64,000 bases of DNA from Nephrocerus scutellatus (lineage: Eukaryota > Arthropoda > Insecta > Diptera > Pipunculidae). The notes under the pieces were generated by a model that searched no databases, was not told the DNA's origin, and saw nothing but the letters and a program-made list of their open reading frames with translations. Shown here in pieces: positions 23,301 to 35,200 of this stretch (the first letter of the stretch is position 1; every line of letters begins with the position of its first letter). The position numbers and the translations under genes were made by a program. Location of the stretch: assembly GCA_947095585.1 (NCBI GenBank), contig OX352764.1, forward strand, positions 7,115,001 to 7,179,000, written 5' to 3'.

Positions 23301-26300
23301 ATTTATAATCCAGTTCATTCTTTCGCTGACAGTACTGGTAAATGTAAAATTCTAACCTTGACAGCATAACAGAGTGAGGATTTAATAATAGAGTAGGCAT
23401 AATTCCACCTTGTCACTGGTTGATCGCTTTTCTTACAAGCGGAGTTCGAAAGAAATATTCAGATGCATCCCGCATCTACTCTTGCGTCAAATCGAGCTTC
23501 GTGAGTCTATCTCATTAGAAGACACGAGTATGCAAAAATTTTAATGTCTCGGATCACTCGCTCCACTTCACGCACTTCAGTAACTAAACTGTGAATGGTG
23601 TTTAAAAAAAAGTTTGATTTAATCGAGTTAAACTCGCCAGTGTCTGCCTGCCACAGTGTCATCATTATGCAAGTGCGGTAAACAATTCGAAGCGTTAATT
23701 CACGTAATATGGTCAGTGATCGCTTACTGGCCTGTAAGACGCGACGGAGCAAACAAAACAACAACAAAACCTGACAACAATAACAATAACAACTACGCTC
23801 TTCATGATGATAAAAAATTGGAATTGAGGAAACCAAACCATATCAAACCACTATACCACCATCTTCTTCCTCTTCTTCATCTGCGTTTATCCATCATCTT
23901 TGATGCGCGAAGGTTCAACAAGAGGAAAAGTTAAAAGCAAAAAGCAAAAAGTTTAATAAAAATTTAAACAAAATCTAAATGAAAAAAAACGAAACGAAAC
24001 GACCTTTCACTCTGGATGAGATGTTGTTCGATGCTCGTTGCACATAAACAGGTGGTTGATGGAGTATGCGAGGAGGAGTAGTCAAGGGAAGTACAAGTAC
24101 GAGAGTACTTGAAGATGGACTCATCCGGCGCTGAAAGCATTTCTAACGTGGAAAACACGCGAATAGTTTTGCTTTTGTTTTTTGTTTATTGATTTGTGGA
24201 GGAAAAACAAAAAAACACAATCATGGGAAGAGAATTCTTCTGGATGTCGCCAGTCGCATTTTATATAGCTATTGTGTCTGCAGATGTCTGGAGACGAATA
24301 ATTTCGGTCGGTCGGTATGTTGGCCGCAATTTCACCCAACCCCAGGCATAATTATGCGAGGACACGCGCGTTCAGAAGAGTCATTGTCAAAGGACGTGAC
24401 ACATTTACCAAATCCTAGTAATTAATTCCATTTCTCTTCTTCCCTAAGCCATCCCCATAATTCATTACATCACAGTTCTCAATTCTAGCGCCCGCACTAA
24501 TACCCACATTTACATGCAGAGTTGGTGAAGTTTTTGGCTCAAATCCAGGTCATTCTCATTGGAAAACTCCGTCTAAGGACATGAATGTTATTTGGACGAA
24601 TTTCTTCTGGATCGATGTTTTTCCTGATAACTATTTGTCTGTATCGAACTAAAAGGGGACTAAGTAGAGAAATAAAGATATTTTTTCCCATATCTAAAAA
24701 CGGTGTTCGGTACTAGCCTATCTATATTTTTTCTTCAAAATTTTTCCAAGTAGGAAATAGCAAGTAAATTCAAATACCACCCACCAATGGTTTCCTTTCA
24801 TATGGAGCAATGAAATCTTTTTCTCCTCATATATTTTTATTTTTAATACTGCGATAGAGCAGTATACGGGCCAGAACATGACTGCGCTGGACGAAGGCGT
24901 AGAGAAAGTCGTCTAGAGTTTACGAATGGCCATGACTGAAAGACTTCGTCTCGGAATTGTTAAGTCAAAGAAAAAGAATTCTTAATAAATGTTGATCAGA
25001 CAATATTAAATTTGACTTAGTGGTTAGTGCGTTGGACACCTAAGCGGGAGGTTCGAGGTTCAAATCCCAGAAAAACGCCAAAAAGCTTTTTAATTTGCCT
25101 TTCAGATATTGCTCTAAATTGTTGGTTCCTTACATTTGTGTGCAAAAAAAAGACGCAAACACACAAATAGTTCCGAAAAGCTAAGCCCTGCACCAGAATG
25201 ATCTGTTGACAAAAAACAATACGCTCCGAAAACATACAAAAGCTTTGATGATAATTCTGTAAACTTCAGACCTGTTCTTTAGATTGTTCTATCGCACTCT
25301 GTTCGGTGCTGTTCTACCGATGTCGCTCCAAGACATTTCAGAACTTGAGAGCTTACTAGTAACTGTCCCTATCCAGGTGTTACTAAGACAACTTCGACTC
25401 ACGGAAACCTGCCTGATGGTTTTGGCAATTGGCTCAAGAATAATGAATGCTAGCAGTTTTTGTACATTGTTAAGGAGTATGATGTGTGGCCAGTTTTTAA
25501 TATGTCTTAGGTCGCCTTCTTTTGGAAGAGTGACTATTAGAAATTTCGTTTTTCGATTTGCCTTTCCAAGTACTGCAAGTAGTATTTCAGCAAGCCGTTG
25601 CAGCATTACAGTTAAGAAGCTCAGAGCTATTAAAAAAGTTATTTATATTTCTGCTTACGAAGGCACACCCATCTGGTACCTCCATACATTTAACATAGAA
25701 CACACATTAGTAAAACAGTCCATTCTGATTTTGTAATACCGTTTGAAGAGAATACCAACTTTCGTGTGTTGTTCCTGTAGACGTCGTCATGTTAGCACCA
25801 GATCTGCTGTTTTGGGGGTGCAAAGGTCAAGACGTTTTTGTATTTTTGTAAAAGGTCACAAGCAAAACGAATGAAAAATTCAGATGGTAACGGGTCTGTC
25901 GCAGTCCCAAAATCCCATGACGATTTTTTCGTCTCTTACTATGCCCTCTTGTGGACTTGAACCCAGATTAGAGTGACTTCTTCTTTTAGTCAGTCTTCTC
26001 TTAGACATATATTACAGCTGCCATACAAGACATCATGCGGTCGAGCTGGGTTTGATAACCAAAAAAATAATCGAACAGATTGGCACACTTAGAAAGGCGA
26101 TGGAAAATGTCTAGAGTTCCAAAATTTCCAACACCATCTTCCGATAGATCTAAAGCCCATATGGATTTCTTGCGCTCCCTCTAACTAGTGCTATGGATAC
26201 AGTGCACCAGTCCACCAGTCTTGACGTGTTGTAAAATGCATCTAGGGCTTTTAGCGCAACTCGACTGTCTGTCATGATGGCTATTTCCTGCCTCACGTAG

Positions 26301-28729
26301 TTTCTTTTCAGATTAAAGTGAGCACATCTTTCGATGGAATGTACTTCTGGTACTCCTATGCTCTGGTACTGCTTCAGAGTACTTGGTTCTTGGCTCATAG
26401 AGTCCCGTACCCGTACAGTCAGCTTTCTTTGACCTATCCGTATACCACTTTATGGCTACCGGATATATCTGGTGTTCAGTTTCAGATCTGAATTCCTTCT
26501 TGGTACTCATTTTGACTTCAAAGTTTGTCTTGAATTAAAGCTTTTGCAACATGTTATCACAAGGCATTCTGGCTAACGGAACCTATTAGTGATTCCACTA
26601 ATACCCTTGCCCTAACGTCCGTGAAGCAGCCTACCTTGCTCAAACGTAACTTGGTTTCCTCTCTACCACTGTATGTAGTGGGAGTAGCTAAAGAATTACG
26701 TCCATTCCCCGCCGTGGGGCAGGTTCTCATGGCCCCTCTTATTAAAACACAGGCCAGCCTCTGCACTTTTTCCAATTCCCTTCTCATGGTGCTTAGCTTG
26801 GTTCTATTCGCCCATGCCACTCCGCCATAAGTAATCATTTGAATAACTATCATGGTGTAAATCCAGTGCATTATCAGGGGACAAACTCTCCAGAATTTTC
26901 CAGCGACCCTTCTGCACACTATAGGTGCTTGTTTTGATTTTACAACTACTGCCTGTTGATGTTTATTCCTAGCAGTCTATTGTAAAATATCAGTCCAAGG
27001 TATTTAACATCTTTGCTGATAGTAATCTCTTCTCTATTGAGGTTAACCGGGTGCATTCGCCTCAGCTTCCTTCTATTATTGAAGGATACCAGTGTGGTTT
27101 ATTTTGGGTTTACCCTATGTTCCACTTCTAGGCACCATCTGCTCGTGATGGTTAATCAGTTTTGGATTAAATCACAGAGCACTTCCTCGAACTTCCCTTT
27201 TGCCACGATGACTATATCGTCTGAGAAGCCTTGCCTCCGCTTGTCGCTGAAGTAGTTCATCTACGATGATGCCCACGAAAAGGGGGGGGACAGTACCCCT
27301 CCTTGAGGACATCCTCTTTTTCTAGAGTTACTCTTCGATACAAAAACATGCGAAAAATATATGGCTTGGAGAGAAATTTTCAGCTATGATTAGATTGTCG
27401 GACGAAATGGCAGATTTCCGCCATCTGTATAGTTTGCCAATTATAAATTGGCCGGAAATTGATACACAAAATTAGATTAGATTGCTTGCCTTAATCTGGC
27501 ATGGCGAATGGGTGAAATTTTGTCATTTAGCTCACACAATCGCTGCTTTTGTCACAACTCAATTGCAAATGTCAAGATTTTCATGATTCTTCTTCTGGTG
27601 CTTATTTGAAACCCTGGAACACTAATTCAGTTTTATTTAAAAGTACTAATTAAAAGAAAACAGGTACCATTAAGTTTCTACCTATTGCGGAGTTCAGATG
27701 CAAAATAAAGCATCGCATTTCAATCAATGACACGAGTAGCTCATATCTGCAACTACGGAAAGAGCAAAATGGAATGATGCATGAAAACTTTCACATATGA
27801 TTATGATTATGATTACGGTTATGAGTGTCGCTTGAATGCCATTTAGCAAATCAAATTTAGCATTTTTTTGCTCTTTTTATAAAAGAAGAAGGTATCGTGC
27901 GAAGCATCATCTCAAGCATACCTTCAGCTTCCTATAGCAACCAGGTGTTGAGAGTGAAAGATCCTTTGTTGGGTTCAGTTTAGTTCCGCTACTACTACGA
28001 TGGGAATAACATCGTCATTCATTCCGCGTGAAAACGTGAAGCACACAAAGGGCTTCCTATCCGCGCTGGATCCCATCCAAGCGAAGCGATTCAATTAATA
28101 AATCATTTTGCTGTTAAACGTTTTTTAAAAGAAGCTGCTCCTCACCACAGACAGTTTCGCTCACTGTTTCCTACGGAGACGGGCAATTAGACAAATGATG
28201 CAACTGAGTAATATATGGGTCATCATCATAATACGACTGCTGACAAGTGAAAGGTCTATTGTGGTGATTGTTGGGGTGATTTCGTTGTATGGCTAAATTG
28301 TGTCTATAACTTTTTTTCCAAGCCAAGAGGTATAGCAACGAACAACGAGCAAATACATTCGCCAAGGCATTCATCCGTTCATTTGTTTCCAATCAGATTG
28401 GATTGTCATTAACACATAACCAGAGATTACAGTTATATTAATCAGGAAGAGTACATAATGTATATAATATACAATTAATGAGAATTTTTGTTTGTTTCCT
28501 CAATCAGATTCTGGAGTCCAGCAACGAGGAGCATCCTCCTAATGAAGTCAACTACGAACGGATGCAACAACAGCCGTCCATGCGGTCATCCTGGATGAAT
28601 AAATTGAGTCCTTTAGATCCAGCTGTTGGCACAGCTGGAGCTGACAGTTACAATGACAAGCTGTTGACGTCATCAAATCGTTCAAAGTTCGGTCGTGGTG
28701 GTGGCTACGAAATTGGTCGATATTATTAA
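20393..28729 (+). CDS. Proct: proctolin neuropeptide precursor
   Basis: Coding exons are 20393-20527 and 28508-28729, giving 118 residues. Residues 1-24 are a signal peptide ending CDC. The proctolin pentapeptide RYLPT follows directly (residues 25-29), then Arg30 as a monobasic cleavage site, exactly the arrangement of insect proctolin precursors. The rest is an acidic spacer (DELDKLRELMLQ) and a C-terminal associated peptide ending in KFGRGGGYEIGRYY. ATG 20393 is chosen because only it puts a signal peptide before RYLPT. The exon opens at 20302 after TTTACTTGCAG. The donor is ACAG|GTGAGA at 20528 and the acceptor TCAATCAG|ATT at 28508, phase 0. The roughly 8.0 kb intron holds a SINE and non-LTR remnants. 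Proctolin is a myo- and neuromodulator secreted from neurons. The precursor is somewhat shorter than the Drosophila one, as far as I recall. Confidence 0.93.
21470..21945. repeat. direct repeat pair of about 90 bp
   Basis: A 21470-21560 segment (GGGATACCTGTGTGTTTCCC, CCTATTTTTTCAGT, GGGGCTGACATATTTTA) is repeated with few changes at 21855-21945, about 375 bp apart in the same orientation. Both lie in the Proct intron. Confidence 0.75.
22270..22400. repeat. dispersed repeat (GCGCTAAT family)
   Basis: Contains TGTTACCAACACTATTCATC, CAGCGATCCTGTC and GAAGCCTGCGCTAATA. It resembles the two units at 62570-62850. Confidence 0.5.
22440..22700 (+). mobile_element. Jockey/CR1-like RT fragment
   Basis: The + strand reads GVPEDSVLSPTLFLIFINDL, then LSATSYPSNHCFTDDSTLSF. 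This is the GxPQGSVLSP to YADD part of RT with the box changed to FTDD. Same family as 6500-7200 and 23165-23345. Confidence 0.75.
23165..23345 (+). mobile_element. Jockey/CR1-like RT fragment, second piece
   Basis: Begins with the same TTAGTTCAATACAGATCG as the fragment at 22440 and reads GVPQGSVISPTLFLIFINDL, then LSAIYNPVHSFADST. A later stop and divergence end the similarity. Probably a separate copy with a related break point. Confidence 0.7.
23346..25010. other. intronic, no supported gene
   Basis: Within the Proct intron. Several small open frames on both strands overlap and lack features. No structured element recognised. Confidence 0.5.
25011..25215 (+). mobile_element. tRNA-derived SINE (copy 4)
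   Basis: The head reads TTAGTGGTTAGTGCGTTGGA, the B-box region GAGGTTCAAATCCCAG, then AAAACGCCAAAAAGCTTTTT. An internal deletion removes the CGGTCC...GCGAA body, and the tail has GTTCCGAAAAGCTAAGCCCTG. It lies in the Proct intron on the sense strand. Confidence 0.75.
25290..25620 (-). mobile_element. non-LTR RT fragment
   Basis: The - strand frame reads IVTLPKEGDLRHIKNWPHII, then LLNNVQKLLAFIILEPIAKT. This is the PK.GD...NWRPI.LLN...K..A..I RT block. Only this block is left. The clade is not certain. Confidence 0.6.
26130..27330 (-). mobile_element. R1/LOA-type RT plus RNase H remnant
   Basis: Order on the - strand: GCPQGGVLSP (about 27315), then in another frame FSDDIVIVAKGKFEEVLC, the FSDD catalytic box (about 27225). 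Next is a VNLNREEITISKDVKYLGLI block, then ITYGGVAWANRTKLSTMRRE and LEKVQRLACVLIRGAMRTCP. The RNase H end follows (KWYTDRSKKADCTGTGLYEP, IAIMTDSRVALKALDAF). A domain order of RT-thumb-RNase H is kept but frames are broken in several places. Lies antisense in the Proct intron. Confidence 0.8.
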
Positions 28730-29439
28730 GTGACTCCAAGCTCATTTAAGGCCTTCTACTTTTTTTGATTTTTAAATTCAATTTGTAATTTTCAATTTTC
28801 ATGTCAATCAAATTATAATCCCAAATATAACCGTAAGTGTATTTTATTCTATGTATTTATGCAACCACATACTGTAAATGTTCCTATTTTATATACGTGA
28901 AGATTACGAGTAGATACCTAATATATGTTGTTGTTATACTAAAAGGACTCTCAAAACGCCGGAGAAAATATTAATAAAAATAAATGTGAGAATTTTGTTG
29001 TTGTTGTTGTTGTTTATGTGTTGAATACACCCTAAGTTATTAGTAAAATATTAAGTTTCATTTGTGTATCGATATGAGACAATTTGACGCTTGATGATTT
29101 CCATTAAGCGCAAACAACAGCTGCCAAATTAGTTACACAATAGTAGGGACTATCATAGCAACGTGTCGTTGGAATTAGCAATTAGTGGGTCGCCTTGGTT
29201 AGTAAAGTTTTTGTGTTAATTACACTATCAGTTTTCGTATCCCCTTCGTACTAAACAAGGTTGCCACGAGGCTAGTAACCTCGCTATTATGTGTTGTTAA
29301 TGACTTATAGCCCTTATAACTACACGTGTACACTCAGTTTTGAACCCCAAGCCTTGAGAAACGTTTAAGTTCTAACAGCATTTGAATTGCTTTTGTTTTT
29401 TTTAATACTAAAGTAAATTAAAGGAAATATAGATATAAA
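28730..29439 (+). other. Proct 3'UTR and flank
   Basis: The 3'UTR follows TAA at 28727-28729. A polyadenylation signal AATAAA is at 28973-28978, and a GTT-repeat lies just beyond (about 28998-29012). From there to 29439 nothing is recognised. Confidence 0.6.
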
Positions 29440-29660
29440 TCAAAGCTAAATAACGGTATGCCTCAAGGCTCCGTAATCGTACCTTTCCTATTTAATTTTA
29501 CATAAGCGATATCCGTGCGACCACATCGAATAAATTTTGAGAATGCGGCTGACCTGACTATTGCTTATCAGAATAAGGACATAGAAAGAACTCTAACCCT
29601 AGACCTTAGGCAACTCAACGAATAACTACCCATATGGCAGACACTGCGATCTGAAAGATC
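29440..29660 (+). mobile_element. non-LTR RT fragment
   Basis: The + strand reads GMPQGSVIVPFLFNFT, then a frame with NAADLTIAYQNKDIERTLTL. The expected YADDL box reads NAADL, so this copy is inactive. A stop lies between the two blocks. Confidence 0.6.
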
Positions 29661-29679
29661 TATTGTGTCATAGGGTTTG

Positions 29680-31100
29680 TTTATTCTAAGAGACGTACCA
29701 CCTTCCTAATGAACGATAGTACAACCTTAGTGGCGGAATTTCTCAACTCCACTGTCGAGCATATTTCCTTGTGAAAGATGTGTCTCCTGAACCAAAGTAA
29801 TGCTGGGCATTCACAGAGAATGTGCTTGGATGACTCCTCATTCTGTGAGGCCACACAAATTTTGTTAATTCCCCGATATAGATTTCAGTCCGTGGACTTT
29901 GTATCATATCTAGAAGAAGCATTTGCCAGTTTGCTGGGAACGCCAAATATGATGTGTTGATGGTCTGACAGCGAGGCTTCGTCGGACACATACCAGTTTT
30001 CAACAAAGTTGGATATAAATTGACTGGCGAGAGTGAGGTCAAGTACCTCTTCGCGAATCGCATTTATGAAGGTATATTTATGATCCTTTATTTAGTATAT
30101 CTAGATTACTACCAATAAGATATTCTAAGAGACACTCACCCTTTCTACTGATGTCGCTGCTGCCCCCGACCTCATGATGTGCCTTTGCATTGCATCTGGA
30201 GGTTTCTGTTCCGGCAGTGCTCTACCAGCTCCTGTCGTTGTCGCCGGGGAAATCTGCTGAGGCACACACAATGTTCTGTGCTCCCCTCTCGGTCGGAACT
30301 TCAACCAGCAGGAATAGGAATAAAGTTGATATTCGTGCCTTTAAAGCACGTGCCCCCCTTGGCACGGGCTCCCCGCATTTACAAATCAACTTACTTCTCC
30401 CGTTCCGTAGATATTTCATCTGTCCGCTAATAACCCAAGGCTCTTGGATGAGACCAAGCGTTATATTTTCTTCGGCGAACCGCTTGCTGAGGGTAGCGGA
30501 CGAGCCCTGCGCGTGACGCAGGTTCGCCTGTAACACCCTGATGGAGCTCATTTGTCCTCCTGGATGTTGAAGTGGAAGGGGCGGCTTTGGCAAAAACCCG
30601 AGCACTCTCTCTATCCTTTCCATGCGTAAAGCCATTTCTCTAGCGAGTTTGATTTAATAAATCCACCTCGGTGTTGCTGGATCAGTAGCCCATCTACTGC
30701 CTTCCCAATAAAAGAGCATCCTGATTTATCTGAGATAACGCTACATGTATCTACGATTGTGGTCGCGTCAGAATTAGAAGTGGCTGATTCCACGTCCTCA
30801 GTTTTGACGCCCTCGTGAGTTAGAGATGGGTCTCGTATGGCTACGCCGTTTGAACTCTGTATGGAGTTCTGCTGCTCAACAGCAGACCGAGCAGTTGATG
30901 CAAACAGAGGGTAGGCCAGGGAAAGTGCAACAGCTTCTTTAGATACAGCGAGTTGCTTAACAAAAGTACCCGAGGTTGATGTGCTTTGAGAAGCATCAAT
31001 CTCATAATTATTAAAACTAGAATCAATACTGACCCACGAGTAGGAGGTTACCCATGACAGAGCTCGGTATGCAATGGGAACGCCAATTGAAACCGAAGGT
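29680..31100 (-). mobile_element. R1/LOA-type endonuclease remnant
   Basis: The - strand gives an ORF2 start, SSIRVLQANLRHAQGSSATL, then KRFAEENITLGLIQEPWVIS (about 30550-30430). After internal frame changes the endonuclease end reads SDEASLSDHQHIIFGVPSKL (about 29985-29920). Sequence upstream to about 31100 has open frames that may be the end of the element's first ORF, but I cannot show homology. Lies between Proct and the Tweedle gene. Confidence 0.7.
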
Positions 31101-32104
31101 CACCAGGTATGCAGAGTCCGCATGCTATCGACTAAGCACCCTCTAAGCCATGGATCCAACGGCGTATGCTGTTCCACCTTTGATTAGGAATAGCTTTCAC
31201 TGAGGATAGGACAAATCCGTTGCCTCAAACCCTCCTCATTTTACCATCGTAACAAGGCAGAGTTCCATATAGCATGATAGTGCAGGCTTTCATAGTAGTT
31301 TAGTGTACAGATTTCCTTACACCTATTTTCACGAAATCACACCCCGTTGAAAATATTAACCAATATCCTTCCTAAACTAAAGTGCATCAATAAAAATTGC
31401 AAAATTGCTGAGGTAAACATTTTGGCATCTTACCATATTCCTGATTTTATACAACCTTAGGTTTCCTGAAACCCATAAAATACTGCGAAAGGCGATAAGC
31501 TAAATAATTATCTTCAATTACACAGCAAAAAAGTTGCTCTTTACCACAGAATGAAGTTAAAGTGCGTAGAGCACTTGTTTTCAACAAAAAAAAAATGCAT
31601 AAATGACCTGTGCGTCCGTCCACATGTATACGAGTCCAACTATAGGCAAGAATGCATACATACATTAGTTAATTACAAATGATGATTCCGATGCACGCAC
31701 ATCCAAACTGCAGCACAAGTAATAAATGTGGTAACCCCTGCAGCAAAGTGATTGTAATAATTATTACCGTCATAATGATGATCTTAACCAGAAATTGCGA
31801 CCAATTTTGGTGTTTCGTGTGTAACTGAAGTCGGCCGGCGACGAGAATGAAGATGACGATGATGGTACGTACGTACGATACGCTGCAATTACAGCTTACC
31901 AAAATAAATGCATAATACGAAGAAGAAAAAAAAGAAGAGGAAAAATGCCAAAGCCAGCTACGAGCTACGACTACCACCACACCATCGAAAGCAGACGAAG
32001 AAACTCCAACAGCTCCGAGAAAGAGAAAAATGTGTCCAAGTGGTGGTTGGTGGTTGGTAGAAGGCGACGACGTTGACGATGGGAAATTATCAGCGCAGCG
32101 CAAC
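31101..32104. other. upstream region of the Tweedle gene
   Basis: A 144-codon open frame on the - strand (31669-32103) runs into the promoter and shows only low-complexity hydrophobic sequence, so I do not call it. No other gene is supported. Confidence 0.45.
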
Positions 32105-32112
32105 TATAAAAG
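32105..32112 (+). promoter_or_regulatory. TATA box of the Tweedle gene
   Basis: TATAAAAG lies 26 bp before an initiator-like CTCAAG (start near 32131). That start leaves a 5'UTR of about 154 nt before ATG 32285. A strong TATA box is usual for cuticle-protein genes, which are switched on in pulses. Confidence 0.7.
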
Positions 32113-32284
32113 ACTTTGCTGAAAGTGCTCAAGCAAACAGAAAGACGTACCGCGTTAAACAGTGAATTAGCTGCGTGCTGTGTTGTTGGTTAACGATTTA
32201 AAAAGATATTTTAAAAAATAACGTCGAAGATAGTTAGACAGTCAAGTCAAGACGAAGAATAGATTTTTGTTTTTTCTGAACAAA

Positions 32285-35200
32285 ATGAAGCCATATTGTG
32301 CGGTATGTGTGTTGATTTCGTTCGATTCTTAGACGCGCTCTTTGCATAAATAAATTATCCTCCATTACCTCACAGGTCCTGGTTGTGCTCATCGGAATGG
32401 TTCATGGATTACCCGAACCGCCGAGCACTGGCTACGGAGCTCCACCACAACCATCAGCGCCGATCAGCAGTTATGCTCCTCCACCGTCGGCGCCCAGTAG
32501 CAGCTATGGTGCACCAGCACCACAATACGGACCACCAGCTCAGCCGCCAGTTGTGCACAAGCATGTGTACGTCCATGTGCCACCACCAGAGCCAGAGTAT
32601 GCTCCACCAAGGTTAGTACAGTGTTCGAGTATAGTGACTGAGTGGTTGTGCGAAAAACGACAGGATGAAAGTGAATCCTGTGAAAATGAAAGATATATTG
32701 ATTTCTAAAAGTGGTGGTATTTCCTGCAGGAGCATTCAATTGCTTCTAATAAAGTGGAATCTGCATTTTATTGGATTTTTCCCAAGAGCAGCAAAGTCAT
32801 GAATAATTTATTATCCTACTCCTGATTGGGAATTTGGTCAGCGATTCCACATTTTTGCATCGATTGACGATTGGAGTAGGTGACGATTGTAGCGTTTGAT
32901 GATTGTAGTAACTGATGACTGTTATTTTTGTTGTTGTAGCAACTCCAGGCCTGAAACGAAATCAAGAGGAAACCGTCCAAATATTAAACTCTCATTCACA
33001 GTACAGATAGACCAATTTAATTTCGCAAGGGGGTAGAGGAATAGGTGGTTGGTAGTATGGGTGCCTTGGTTACAGTCGGGGCAGAGATTATTGGTGCTAG
33101 GGATAATGCGAGCTTTATAATTCAGCAGCATATGACACCAACCCGAACTTATGCCAGGGTTTTCCATGCTTCTCTGGGCAAGGACTTTTCACTATTATTT
33201 ATGGGAGGGGGGTGTGTACCAAGGACCATATTAACCTTACTTGAGAAGATTACTGCAGAGACTATCTTCACGTATGCAACGTGAAGGCATCTCACTGACA
33301 GCGATGTCGTGAACCTACAGAAGGTTAGGAGATTGTCGAATATGACTCCTAAAATGTTAGGGTTAGAGCAATCATCAGCGTAAGTGATTAATTTAATGCC
33401 AGTGGGGGAAGTTGAGAGCATCGAGACATAGAGATAAAATAAGATGGGAGAGAGAACCCCTCCTTGTGGGACTCCCATCTTGAGTTTCTGATGCTTTGGG
33501 CAGGAATTTCTGAATTCCACATATGCGCTTCTTCCATTTATATAAGCTGACAGAACCTTTTAATGGAGGCGGGGAGAGTAAAACTCAATATATCCTGCAG
33601 GAGAATGAAATGGACAAATCGAGTGCGCCAGTGCGAGCGATGGTGATTTAGACCGTCCGCATTGGGAGGTTCGCCAGCTCCACTAAGGCAGTTGTAGTGC
33701 TGCGATGGCGAGACTCAAATGTTGATAAAGACTGGGGAGGAGGAGTGTCTCTAGAATTTAGGCTTTAGGAGAAAGCAGGGAAATTGGTCTATAAGACGAT
33801 CCTTTGTGGGCGGGTTTGCCAAGTTTTAAAACTGGAACTATCCTGGCAATTTTCCATACGTTTGGCATAGTGTGGTTTTCAATGGTTAGGTTGAAGGTTT
33901 TTGCAACATAATCCAGGCAGGATCTATGTAGCTTCTTCAACTCAAACATGAAAACTTGTAAGGTTTAGCCTTCCGTATGGCATCTTGCACATCTAGCGTG
34001 CACCTTGTCGTGAAAAAAATGTGAAATGTCATGCGCATTTTTTACTGTTGTCATATTGGTGGTCATTAAATGAACTCGAAGTTACGCCCTGAGATTGGGA
34101 TTGCCCAGAAAGACCTTTGACCATGGACCAGAGCTTTTTGGATCCTAGCGTGCAGTTCTCAAGATGACTCAGCCAGTTGGTTTGCCGGTGATCGGCAACC
34201 AGCTTTTGAATATACTTGGTTAGCTGGTGGTTGGTTAACTCGCGGGTCAGCAGGATTCTTTGGTTGGTCGCGACGCTCGGCAAGCCTGAAGGCTTCCGGC
34301 GGAAAGGATGGATTGACCTTTTTGATACTTTTGACGGCACGAACTACAATGTCACGGAAGACCTTCTTACCAGATATAGCGTTCAGTAGAGAAGCCAACT
34401 GGTGTAATTTTTTATCGACTAAATAAGCGAAACCTTGCCAATTGGCTTTATTGTGGTTCATGAAGGTTCGCAGTTCGAATCTGACAAAGTTGTCTGGTCT
34501 ATCCACCGTGATCACAATGGGGATGTGATCAGAGCTAAGCTCTGGTACTGCTTGCCATGAAAGGAGCGTGGTGCTAGCTATTGTAATATCAGGGGAGCTA
34601 CAGCACATAGCGGTGATCGATTGTAGTAACTGTATAGTAACAGATCTCATTGTTGATTGCAATAACTAACGATTGTAGTAACTGTGGATGGGAATAACTA
34701 ACGATTGATTATTGATATTTTAGTAACTGACGATTGGAGTAACTTGTGATTTTAGTAACTGATGATTGTAGTAACGGACGATTAGAACAACTGACTATTA
34801 GAGCAATTGATGATTGCAATAACTAACGATTGTAGTACCTGATGATTGGTAATAGATGATTGTAGTAACTGACGATGGGAATAACTAACGATTGTATTAA
34901 CTGATGATTGCAGTAACTGATTATTAAAGAAGTTGATGATTGTTGTAACAGGCTGGTTAGTTTTTATTAACGATTGTAGTAACTGTAACAACTGGCCATT
35001 GTTGTAGTTGACGCTAGTACTGGGGATTGGAGTAAACTAACCATTAGTAATGAACTTTTTTTAGATTTAAATTGAAACTAAATGATTTAGTGAAAAATCC
35101 TTAGTTTTTGTGGCACTCTTTGATTCAGGTGGTAGGAAAGACATTAGAAATTGATGATTTATGTATACATCCTTTAAAAAAAGCTGCAAAAATTGCACTC

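Noticed and set aside
31669..32103. 144-codon frame on the - strand overlapping the Tweedle promoter
   Set aside because: Its composition is low-complexity hydrophobic sequence without motif or splice context, and it overlaps a clear TATA promoter of the opposite strand.
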